A stretch of 64,000 nucleotides of DNA from a virus. Positions 16,696-23,574 of the stretch are shown here, piece after piece. Made by a program: the position numbers and the translations under genes. The stretch's first letter is position 1, and the number at the start of each line of letters is the position of its first letter. The stretch covers positions 153,704-217,703 of the IMG/VR virus record IMGVR_UViG_3300017963_000192; one strand, 5' to 3'. A model generated the notes under the pieces. It made no database searches. It had not been told where the DNA came from and worked only from the letters and a program-made list of their open reading frames with translations.

Positions 16696-17283
16696 ATGCC
16701 GAGAACACTTGTTGACGAAAATAACATAAGTCCAAATACTTTTACTAATACAATGGAAGAAGTGTTTGGTAGATTTGAAGAAATGTATAAGCAGTTTCAA
16801 GAAGGTTTTTCTTATGATGAGTTTAGTAGTGTCAAAGTTCTTTTTGATACGAATATGGTTCGTTTAGATGATGTTACTGACATAGAGATAATAATAGATG
16901 AGATAAACAAAGTTTCTGGAAGAATATTTATGTATGGTGCTTTATATGAATCGCAACAAAGAGTTCTACATCAATTAGAGGATGAGTATGAAATATGGTT
17001 TGCTGAAAAGTATGTCATCGTGGATTCAAACCCAGAACCAGCAGAAGATACTACAGAAGTAGGGAAAAAGATTAAAAAAAAGAAACAACGAACCGAAACA
17101 CAAAAAGAACAATTAATAATTGTTGCTTATGGTGATGAGTATTCCGCATTTAAAGAAAGAATTAGGAACGAAACTAGAAGATTAGGTTTAGTTAAAAGAG
17201 TTGTTAATAGCCTCGATAGTTATTCCTACAAGCTTCATAGTATTTTAAACTACAGACAAATAGCATTACAAAAAGGATTATAA
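16696..17283 (+). CDS. UvsY-like recombination mediator candidate, 195 aa
   Basis: A helical protein with two parts: residues 20-110 ending in EDEYEIWFAEKY, then a Lys-rich linker (KKIKKKKQR), then residues 130-195 with a helix-rich segment in which Arg and aromatic residues recur (RLGLVKRVVNSLDSYSYKLHSILNYRQIALQ). That order and the W-x-x-E start recall the small recombination mediators that load RecA/UvsX on SSB-coated DNA. A RecA-like gene, an SSB and a Rad50-like gene in the window make this plausible. The call is from pattern only. Confidence 0.4.
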   Translation: MPRTLVDENNISPNTFTNTMEEVFGRFEEMYKQFQEGFSYDEFSSVKVLFDTNMVRLDDVTDIEIIIDEINKVSGRIFMYGALYESQQRVLHQLEDEYEIWFAEKYVIVDSNPEPAEDTTEVGKKIKKKKQRTETQKEQLIIVAYGDEYSAFKERIRNETRRLGLVKRVVNSLDSYSYKLHSILNYRQIALQKGL

Positions 17284-17309
17284 AATTAATAATTTTTTTA
17301 AAAAAATTG

Positions 17310-17351
17310 TTGACTTTTTTATGTCTCTTATATACATTGAGTTTAATGTAT
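17310..17351 (+). promoter_or_regulatory. Promoter with TATACATT/AATGTAT operator-like repeat
   Basis: TTGACT (17310-17315), 17 bases, TACATT (17333-17338). An inverted repeat ATACATT (17332-17338) and AATGTAT (17345-17351) covers the -10 and start region. The same TTGACT-17-TACATT arrangement recurs at 37246, and the half-site recurs at the minus-strand promoter at 55024. Drives the run of small genes from 17439. Confidence 0.65.
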
Positions 17352-17438
17352 GATGTGTGTATAAATTAAAAAAATTTAATTTTATCATTAAAATTTTTAA
17401 TTATTTAATTAATATTTATTAGTTATATGAGGGATTAG

Positions 17439-17579
17439 ATGATTACGTGGATATTTATAGCGTGTGGCATACTTTTCCTAATTACGATAATAAGGATTAT
17501 CGTCTCTGTCAAAGTTATTACAAAAGATCCTGATGATTTACAGGTTCGATTAGACGTAAAACAAAAGATGATGAAATAA
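17439..17579 (+). CDS. Small single-pass membrane protein, 46 aa
   Basis: GAGGGA at 17429-17434 precedes the ATG. One hydrophobic helix (residues 2-26, MITWIFIACGILFLITIIRIIV), then a polar tail. First gene after the 17310 promoter. Function unknown. Confidence 0.55.
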   Translation: MITWIFIACGILFLITIIRIIVSVKVITKDPDDLQVRLDVKQKMMK

Positions 17580-17630
17580 TATGAATAAGATGATGCCTAT
17601 TTTTAAGAATAAAAATGACAGAGGGAAATT

Positions 17631-17822
17631 ATGGAACTTAATGTTGAAGAGGCATCAAGAAAAATTTGTCCCATGTCTTTTTCTGTTTACGTTTTAGAAG
17701 ATTCTGATTATAAAGAGAGTGTTTATTCTATGTGTAAATCAGAAAAGTGTATGGCATGGTCGTGGACAAAGGAAGAGGAAAAGAAAGGTTATTGTAAATT
17801 CATAATTAATAAAATTGGATAG
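17631..17822 (+). CDS. Small Cys-rich protein, 63 aa
   Basis: GAGGGAAA lies about 8 bases before the ATG. Five cysteines are spaced as C...C-x4-C...C (CPMSF, CKSEKC, CKF), with several Trp residues between (MAWSW), a pattern seen in small phage zinc- or Fe-binding proteins. Not recognised. Confidence 0.55.
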   Translation: MELNVEEASRKICPMSFSVYVLEDSDYKESVYSMCKSEKCMAWSWTKEEEKKGYCKFIINKIG

Positions 17823-17832
17823 GAGATTAACT

Positions 17833-18054
17833 ATGGCTGAATTACTTAAATTTTGGAAGATTCAAACATATAGTCCTGATGAGTTTTTTAAAAAAGTTTG
17901 CAATGCTGAAGATGAGAAAATTATATCGAGAAAGCAAGGAAAGAGTCTTATTAATCTTTTTTCAAGATTAAAGAGTAAGACAAGTAATAATCTGTCAAAG
18001 AAGGATAATAAATGTATCGATACTGTCTTTGAATTTTTGGAAATCGTGTTTTAA
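17833..18054 (+). CDS. Unknown small protein, 73 aa
   Basis: ATG at 17833 chosen because AGGAG (17821-17825) is seven bases upstream; a longer TTG-started reading overlaps the previous gene. Helical, basic in the middle (RKQGKSLINLFSRLKSK). Function unknown. Confidence 0.55.
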   Translation: MAELLKFWKIQTYSPDEFFKKVCNAEDEKIISRKQGKSLINLFSRLKSKTSNNLSKKDNKCIDTVFEFLEIVF

Positions 18055-18069
18055 ACATTGAGTTTTATT

Positions 18070-18756
18070 ATGAACGCAGTAAAATTAAACACTACAGCAG
18101 TTAATAATTATTCTAAAAGACCTTTTAGAATAATTTTATTTTTAAGAAGTTTTTTTTGTGTTTTTAATTTTCTTTTTATCAAATTACGGAATAATTTATT
18201 TGGATATTCTAGTAATTGTAAACATATTAATAAAACTTCTTTTAGACCAGTTGCTGACATAGAAGAAAGAAAAACAAATATTTATGATTTTAATAAGATT
18301 AAAAAAAATAGAAAGAAACATAAAAGAATAAAAACATCTAAACGATATAAAAAGTCCCACCTAAAATTTAAATTACCGTCCATAGGATTACCTTCTATTA
18401 ACTTCCCTAAAATAAATTGGGACGTATTTATTCCATTTTTGAAAATTGTTTTTAAATATCTTTTTATATTATCGTTGTGCTTTTCTATAGTATTTGGATT
18501 TTTATGGTTATTTACATCAGAGATACTAGATATACTTAAAACAGAACAAGATTTGACTAGAAAAAAAGTAATTAGGTCAATAGTACTTGAAGAAGTTACT
18601 CCAGAGAGAGCAAGAGTTGAAAGTTTTTCAAACAGATTAATAGAAGTAGAAGAGGCTTTGAATTTAAAAAAGAATCCACAACTTAAACCGAAAAAGAAGA
18701 AAAAGAGAAAATATCGAGTTATGAACAGTAAAAAAGTAAAATACATTATAAGGTAA
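18070..18756 (+). CDS. Unknown single-pass membrane protein with basic regions, 228 aa
   Basis: Start uncertain: ATG at 18070 or TTG at 18058, neither with a strong ribosome site. A hydrophobic stretch near residues 20-40 and a clear membrane helix near 128-155 (FKYLFILSLCFSIVFGFLWLF overall) flank a very basic segment (KKNRKKHKRIKTSKRYKKSH); the tail is also Lys/Arg rich (KPKKKKKRKYR). Topology suggests an anchored protein with a charged cytoplasmic part. It precedes the NlpC/P60-like membrane enzyme, and both may act at the envelope. Confidence 0.5.
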   Translation: MNAVKLNTTAVNNYSKRPFRIILFLRSFFCVFNFLFIKLRNNLFGYSSNCKHINKTSFRPVADIEERKTNIYDFNKIKKNRKKHKRIKTSKRYKKSHLKFKLPSIGLPSINFPKINWDVFIPFLKIVFKYLFILSLCFSIVFGFLWLFTSEILDILKTEQDLTRKKVIRSIVLEEVTPERARVESFSNRLIEVEEALNLKKNPQLKPKKKKKRKYRVMNSKKVKYIIR

Positions 18757-18762
18757 TTTATT

Positions 18763-19413
18763 ATGATTAAGAAAAAGGATGTATCAAAAGTTGTTAAAGA
18801 TAGGAGAACCCATTATCATTTACCAAAAGCTCATTTTAGAGTTTTATTAGGAATTGTTATAGCCTTGTTTGTAACATCTTTTGTATCTACCACTATAATA
18901 GTTGTGTCGAGAAATGAATCTATTGATTCAAATTCTTATTTAGGCAGATTGAAAAAAGCAAAAGAAAAATATGAATATTTTACTGAGAAATTAACAACTC
19001 TTGAATTGCTTAATTATTGGACAAATAATTATGTAGATGTCGAATATAAAAAAAATGGAAACATTAAATTTAAGGAAGCTGATTGTGTATCAGCAGTATA
19101 CCATTGTTTGGAACATTATGGATATTTAAGAAGCATTCTTAATGTTAATAGTATGGTAAGAGAACTGAAAAGGACAAAATCGAAAAGAATCTCAAACAAA
19201 AAAGAATTACGACCTGGAAATCTTTTGTTTCTTAATGAACATGTTGCCCTTGTAGCTGGACTAACTCCTTCAGGATTAATTATTTACATTGATGTTAATG
19301 GTAAGAATATGGGGTTTGGGATTAACACTATAAAGTTTGATTCTAAAAGAATCGAAGGAATTTATAAAATGTCATTCGAGATGTGGGCTGGAGATTTAAT
19401 AAATCAAGTGTAG
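18763..19413 (+). CDS. Membrane-anchored NlpC/P60-like cysteine peptidase
   Basis: 216 aa. One N-terminal membrane helix (residues about 28-50, LLGIVIALFVTSFVSTTIIVV) is followed by a periplasmic or extracellular domain. The catalytic pattern is ADCVSAVYHCLEHYG (Cys near 108), then LRPGNLLFL and HVALV (His near 162), then YIDVNG near 175 as a possible third residue. NlpC/P60 enzymes cut peptidoglycan stem peptides. Here it could be used for lysis, entry or superinfection control. The motifs are clear in order, although the domain is short and divergent. Confidence 0.65.
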   Translation: MIKKKDVSKVVKDRRTHYHLPKAHFRVLLGIVIALFVTSFVSTTIIVVSRNESIDSNSYLGRLKKAKEKYEYFTEKLTTLELLNYWTNNYVDVEYKKNGNIKFKEADCVSAVYHCLEHYGYLRSILNVNSMVRELKRTKSKRISNKKELRPGNLLFLNEHVALVAGLTPSGLIIYIDVNGKNMGFGINTIKFDSKRIEGIYKMSFEMWAGDLINQV

Positions 19414-19421
19414 GCACATAT

Positions 19422-19781
19422 ATGGTATTTCCTAAATTAGATGAATTTTATATTAATCTTTCCTACATTATTCAGTACATTGTGTATTATGGATATACTA
19501 TCAATGAAAGAGGATACAAGAAAAAATTCGGTAAAGAATTGGATTACCTTGTAAACCTAGAAATTATAGAAAAATATGAATTAGTATTATATAAAACCCC
19601 CAAGTTGATAATGTGTGATGTATCTTTTACGGTTAAATCTAATAAAAAATATAAAACTTACGAGGTCAGATTAGACTTAACTAAAAATATGCATAATGGT
19701 GTCTCGCTTTTACATAATAATAATGTATATTTTTTTGATGTATTTTGTATAAGCTATGGAAAAGATAGCGGATTATTGTAA
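19422..19781 (+). CDS. Unknown protein, 119 aa
   Basis: ATG at 19422 preferred to an in-frame GTG at 19383 that lies inside the peptidase gene; the upstream GTAGG gives only a weak ribosome site. Mixed alpha/beta with several aromatic residues. No motif recognised. Confidence 0.5.
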   Translation: MVFPKLDEFYINLSYIIQYIVYYGYTINERGYKKKFGKELDYLVNLEIIEKYELVLYKTPKLIMCDVSFTVKSNKKYKTYEVRLDLTKNMHNGVSLLHNNNVYFFDVFCISYGKDSGLL

Positions 19782-19801
19782 AGGAAGACGTATATTAAAA
19801 T

Positions 19802-19984
19802 ATGGGAAATCTCATAAAATTTTGTATTGAATGTGGTACTTGGACAAATCAGATTGAAGTTAAGCCTAATAAATTCAAATGTTTGGGATGTAAGAAAACA
19901 AGCCACATTTTCAATCCCATCTTCAATTCAGAAGAACTGCAAAAAATAAAAAATAGATTGACAAAAAAATTAGTTGAAGAATAA
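19802..19984 (+). CDS. Small zinc-ribbon protein, 60 aa
   Basis: AAGGAAG lies about 17 bases before the ATG, so spacing is long. CIEC near residue 8 and CLGC near residue 27 form a zinc ribbon, followed by a charged helix. Function unknown. Confidence 0.55.
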   Translation: MGNLIKFCIECGTWTNQIEVKPNKFKCLGCKKTSHIFNPIFNSEELQKIKNRLTKKLVEE

Positions 19985-20018
19985 AAAAGTTGTTGAAAAG
20001 TTAAGGGCGATATTAAGA

Positions 20019-20282
20019 ATGATTAATCAAGAAAATCGTAAAGATGAAATTGAGAAAACTTTAATTGGCATAATTTCAAAATGTTTGTGTATAGATGGGT
20101 CGGAGATAGCACCAGAATCAAACCTCTTTAACGATTTAAGTATTGACGATTTAGATTTTATAGAAATTTTAACAACAATTGAAGGGCTTCTGAACATAGA
20201 GATATCAGAATCGGAATCTGATGTCTTTTCAAGTGTTCAGAGCTTATTAGATTGTGTTGAAAATAAATTACAAGAAAATTAA
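20019..20282 (+). CDS. Acyl-carrier-protein-like protein lacking the phosphopantetheine serine
   Basis: The ATG at 20019 gives 87 aa, the usual ACP length; an in-frame TTG at 19974 would overlap the previous gene. The sequence follows the ACP fold: a first helix (EKTLIGIISKCL), the segment GSEIAPESNLFNDL, then IDDLDFIEIL, and a later helix QSLLDCVENKL. In true ACPs the motif is DSL(D/E), with Ser carrying 4'-phosphopantetheine. Here Asp occupies that place, so it cannot be an acyl carrier in the normal way. It may be a scaffold, a decoy for a host ACP partner, or a regulator. The fold assignment is fairly good; the function is unknown. Confidence 0.6.
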   Translation: MINQENRKDEIEKTLIGIISKCLCIDGSEIAPESNLFNDLSIDDLDFIEILTTIEGLLNIEISESESDVFSSVQSLLDCVENKLQEN

Positions 20283-20363
20283 CGTGTGTGTTAAAGTAGG
20301 AGTATAAGAAGACAAAGGTGGGGAATTCGTTTGTAAGAATAGGAGAAACTTTGGACTGATTTT

Positions 20364-20467
20364 TTGACATAGTACTACAATAACATTATTGCACGTAATT
20401 TTAAATGCCTTTTTAGTTCAATAAAAATCAATAAAATCTAAAAAGCTCATTTAATAATCAATAAAAA
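20364..20467 (+). promoter_or_regulatory. Upstream region of SSB gene: -35 box and phased TCAATAAAA repeats
   Basis: TTGACA at 20364-20369 is a perfect -35 box, but the -10 candidates at 16-17 bases (TTATTG/TATTGC) are poor. Three copies of TCAATAAAA start at 20418, 20428 and 20458, i.e. 10 and 30 bases apart, on the same face of the helix. They could be binding sites for autoregulation or an origin-like element. The 20283-20487 gap holds no gene that I can support. Confidence 0.4.
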
Positions 20468-20487
20468 ACCAATGGAGGTATTTTAAA

Positions 20488-21729
20488 ATGATTTATGCAT
20501 TAGAAACTTATTTTGGTGAACTGGATGAATCTGGTTCGTCAGGAGACTACGCAGTAGAAAAAACTATTACTTCGGACTCTAACGGAAACCCGATTAACAA
20601 CGTTTTAAGGATTGTAAATCCCGATTCAGTATTCAAGTATTGGAGATCTTGGCCAGCTTGTGATGATGGAGAAGTTCGTCCTTTTATAATTGCGAATGAT
20701 TATGAGGGTGACGGAATTCTTGCCAAGCTTTTAGGGGATTATCATCCTTTTAAATGGTTTGTTGGGGGTATTCTAGAATCAACGAAAGATGAGAATAATC
20801 AGAAAAAGTATATTTATGAAGAGACTGACCCTGAACTTATACTTCAAATAGCTTACAACAATGATAGATCTGGTGGTTCTGGGCATTGGAGACCTCGAAA
20901 AGAGTACGCTTTTAATATTATTGACAGACAGCCTGAATCAAAAGGAGAGCATGTAGGTCAAAACTGGTGTGCTGTTAACTCTCATACTAAATTATTAAGA
21001 ATGCCATCAACCGCTTTGGAACAGTTAAAAGCTGTTTATGAAGCTAATGGTAAAGTTGATGAATATGATATTAATTATACAAAGCAAGGCAAAGGCAGAA
21101 ACACAAAACACTACATTCAAAGAGCTGGAGAAAAATTACCTAATATCGTAATAGGGTATCTCACACAAGAAGAAAAAACATATCAAACCTATGATTTAAA
21201 AGAAGAGTGTAAACTCTCATCTGCACAATACATATTAAAGTATCTAGCAAATACCATACAAAGAGTAGACGGTGTTTTGGGTACAAGTTATTATCAAGAA
21301 CTACAAAAACAGGCTGAAATTGAAAAAGCCGAATGGAACGCCCAAAAACAGGATGCTGCTCCAGTTAATGTTGCGACAACATCTCCTCCGCCTACAACAA
21401 CGCCTTCCCCTACTGTGGTTCAACATACTCCACCACAGCAACAAACTCAACCACCAAGTACGGAGCAGGTTCAACAACCTCAAGCGATTCCAACACCGCA
21501 AGAACAGACTCCTCCAGCAGCACCTGTGAGGAGTAGGGTTCCAATTGCTTCTGACGAGAAAACGATAGATTGTCCGTTCTGTAAAAAGAGCATACCAGAG
21601 TCTTCAGAAACTTGTCCTGAATGCAATAACAAGTTAATGGAACCCTGTGATAAATGTAAGACTCCTTTTAGTATTCTCGAAACAACGTGTCCTAATCCAG
21701 ACTGTAAAGCACAGTATAAGGTTGGTTAA
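20488..21729 (+). CDS. gp32-like single-stranded DNA-binding protein with zinc-ribbon tail
   Basis: 413 aa. Residues 45-230 carry a pattern shared by phage SSB/gp32-like proteins: YWRSWPACDDGEVRPFII, then FKWFVGGILES, WRPRKEYAFNIIDR, and later LRMPSTALEQL and YDINYTKQGKGRNTKHY. Residues 290-355 are a flexible Pro/Gln/Thr linker (PPPTTTPSP, PPQQQTQPP). The tail holds three CxxC pairs arranged as a double zinc ribbon (CPFCKKS, CPECNNK, CDKC, CPNPDC). GGAGG precedes the ATG. It lies with the resolvase and Dam genes, and repeats upstream suggest autoregulation. SSB activity is inferred from pattern; the zinc ribbon is directly visible. Confidence 0.6.
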   Translation: MIYALETYFGELDESGSSGDYAVEKTITSDSNGNPINNVLRIVNPDSVFKYWRSWPACDDGEVRPFIIANDYEGDGILAKLLGDYHPFKWFVGGILESTKDENNQKKYIYEETDPELILQIAYNNDRSGGSGHWRPRKEYAFNIIDRQPESKGEHVGQNWCAVNSHTKLLRMPSTALEQLKAVYEANGKVDEYDINYTKQGKGRNTKHYIQRAGEKLPNIVIGYLTQEEKTYQTYDLKEECKLSSAQYILKYLANTIQRVDGVLGTSYYQELQKQAEIEKAEWNAQKQDAAPVNVATTSPPPTTTPSPTVVQHTPPQQQTQPPSTEQVQQPQAIPTPQEQTPPAAPVRSRVPIASDEKTIDCPFCKKSIPESSETCPECNNKLMEPCDKCKTPFSILETTCPNPDCKAQYKVG

Positions 21730-22284
21730 ATGTATTTGGGATTGGATTTGTCATTATCGGGTAGTGGTGTTGTTGTAATTGATTCCAGTTACAGCATTAT
21801 TCACAAAGAACTTCTCTCTACACCAATGAAGGGTGTAGAGAGATTGTTCTTTCTCGAAGAGAAATTTGTGAATTCGATTTCTAAATATATTAGAGATTTA
21901 AAATTAGTGTGTATAGAATCTCCAGCCTATGGGGTTTCAGAAGGAAATCTTTTTAGTTTAGGTCAATGGGGCGGAATAGTAGAATTAAATCTTTTTAAGT
22001 TAGGATTGAAATTTATTTATGCAAGTCCAACACAATTAAAGAAATATGTACTAGGTTCTGGAAAAGGACAAAAAACATTAATGCTATTAAAAACTTTTCA
22101 ACAATTTAATGAAGAATTTGATGATGATAATATTTGTGATGCTTATTCCTTATCAAGGATTGCCCATGATTATCATTTTAAATATGAATTGAATAAAGAT
22201 ATTAAAACTAAAAAATATCAATTGGAAGTATTAAAAAGTATACACAAGAGTTTGACAGAGAAAGATGATGGAACTGTTATATGA
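21730..22284 (+). CDS. RuvC-like Holliday-junction resolvase
   Basis: 184 aa, starting directly after the previous stop. The RNase-H-fold active site is visible: first Asp in GLDLSLSGSGVVV (residue 5), Glu in IESPAYG (residue 64), and a late acidic pair in DDDNICDAYSLSRIA (around 134-141). These four carboxylates hold the two metals that cleave four-way junctions. Typical length for phage RuvC-like proteins. It overlaps the Dam gene by four bases (ATGA), so the two are likely co-expressed. Confidence 0.82.
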   Translation: MYLGLDLSLSGSGVVVIDSSYSIIHKELLSTPMKGVERLFFLEEKFVNSISKYIRDLKLVCIESPAYGVSEGNLFSLGQWGGIVELNLFKLGLKFIYASPTQLKKYVLGSGKGQKTLMLLKTFQQFNEEFDDDNICDAYSLSRIAHDYHFKYELNKDIKTKKYQLEVLKSIHKSLTEKDDGTVI

Positions 22285-22838
22285 GTAAAGCATTTTCTCA
22301 TGATAGGGTGAACACGGGAAAAGAGGAATGGTTAACTCCTCCAGAAATAATAAAAGTACTGGGGGAGTTTGATTTGGATCCTTGTGCTCCTATAACCCGT
22401 CCTTGGGATATGGCAAAGAATCATTATACTATTAATGATCATGGATTGTTACAGAAATGGGAGGGGAGAATTTGGCTTAATCCTCCCTATGGTAACAAAA
22501 CACATGATTGGTTGTTAAAATTAGCAAATCATGGCAATGGTATTGCTTTGACATTTGCTAGAACAGAAACGCTTATGTTTTTTGATTGTGTTTGGGATAA
22601 AGCAGACGCTGTTTTCTTTTTTAAGGGAAGATTAAAGTTTTATCATAGAGATGGAAGTGAGGGAGATACTGCCGGAGCACCGAGCATTTTAATAGCATAT
22701 GGTTTTGATAATGTAGTATCTCTTAAAAATAGTGGGTTAAATGGTAAGTTCATTTTATTAAATGAAGAATATAAAGTTAAATTAAAAGAAAATGAAATTA
22801 AAGACAATATAGTTGAAGAAGTTTCATTATTTAATTAA
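22281..22838 (+). CDS. Phage Dam-type DNA N6-adenine methyltransferase
   Basis: 185 aa. The sequence follows the phage Dam family: EWLTPPEII, GEFDLDPCAP, a conserved DHGLLQKWEGRIWLNPPYG with the NPPY catalytic motif, then GIALTFARTET and FFKGRLKF. It transfers a methyl group from S-adenosylmethionine to adenine, possibly protecting phage DNA from host restriction. Complete by motif order. The neighbour at 23113 is the remnant of a different (cytosine) methyltransferase. Confidence 0.88.
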   Translation: MSKAFSHDRVNTGKEEWLTPPEIIKVLGEFDLDPCAPITRPWDMAKNHYTINDHGLLQKWEGRIWLNPPYGNKTHDWLLKLANHGNGIALTFARTETLMFFDCVWDKADAVFFFKGRLKFYHRDGSEGDTAGAPSILIAYGFDNVVSLKNSGLNGKFILLNEEYKVKLKENEIKDNIVEEVSLFN

Positions 22839-22850
22839 GGAGGGAGTCAG

Positions 22851-23072
22851 ATGTTAGATAAGCTTAAAGAAATTTTTGGAGATATGTCTAAGTGGATTCT
22901 TTTAGGCATAGTAGGAATTGCTGTAATACTAGGTATAGTTCTTTTTGTTTTTATAATTAAAAACATTAAGATTGTTATCATATGTGGTGTTATAGCATTG
23001 GTAGTTGGAGTTGTTGGTTATATTCTCTATATGAAATTTAAACCTAAAGCTTCAGAATTATTAATATTTTAA
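22851..23072 (+). CDS. Small membrane protein with two membrane helices, 73 aa
   Basis: GGAGGGAGTCAG upstream gives a strong ribosome site. Two hydrophobic segments (residues 14-35 and 39-60) fill most of the protein, with charged ends. Holin-like in size, but no lysis gene is adjacent. A terminator-like hairpin follows at once. Confidence 0.6.
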   Translation: MLDKLKEIFGDMSKWILLGIVGIAVILGIVLFVFIIKNIKIVIICGVIALVVGVVGYILYMKFKPKASELLIF

Positions 23073-23101
23073 ATATGGGAGAGGTTAAATCTCTCCCATA
23101 T
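23073..23101 (+). terminator. Terminator-like hairpin
   Basis: ATATGGGAGAG (23073-23083) pairs perfectly with CTCTCCCATAT (23091-23101) around a 7-base loop. Only a short, mixed A/T tail follows (TATTAATTTG), so it may be a weak terminator or a processing site. Confidence 0.6.
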
Positions 23102-23112
23102 ATTAATTTGAA

Positions 23113-23574
23113 ATGAATTTTGAACCGCCTGTTGGATATAGGGTGTTAATTATAAGGACTTTAGAAAGAGGTCACGAAATTAAGTATTATCAAGATGGGA
23201 AAGTATTTACATTAGAAAAAGCATTAGAAATAGTTAAGGTAGCAATCCCTATGTTAACTCCAAACAGAGAAGAGAAAAGACAAAACGGTAGACGTTTCAA
23301 AGAAGACGGTGAAGAAATGTTTACTTTAACTGCTCAAGATCAGCATGGAGTGATGGTTAAGGATGAAGCTATTCCTAAAAGAAGAATAAGAAGACTTACC
23401 CCTAAAGAATGTGAACGTTTGATGGGATTGGAAGATGATTGGACGAGATGGGGTATTGATGAAGATGGTAATGAATATGAAGTCTCGGATACACAACGCT
23501 ATCGGATGGCTGGAAATGGTGTTGTAGTAGACGTTGTAAGAGAGATTATAAGGAGATTGGTTAATGCAAGTTGA
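23113..23574 (+). pseudogene. Remnant of a C5-cytosine methyltransferase (C-terminal part only)
   Basis: 153 aa. Residues 85-150 match the end of Dcm-type enzymes: RRIRRLTPKECERLMGLEDDW, then QRYRMAGNGVVVDVV as motif X. A variable recognition-like region precedes. The N-terminal catalytic half (AdoMet motif, PCQ and ENV) is absent, and the DNA upstream is a membrane-protein gene and a hairpin. It cannot methylate alone. It may be decaying or a retained DNA-binding part. It starts at ATG 23113 without a clear ribosome site and overlaps the polymerase gene by 11 bases. Confidence 0.68.

Noticed and set aside
17581-17697. A 38-codon ORF overlapping the small Cys-rich gene at 17631
   Set aside because: Its start has no ribosome site and the overlapping gene has a better one and a Cys pattern.
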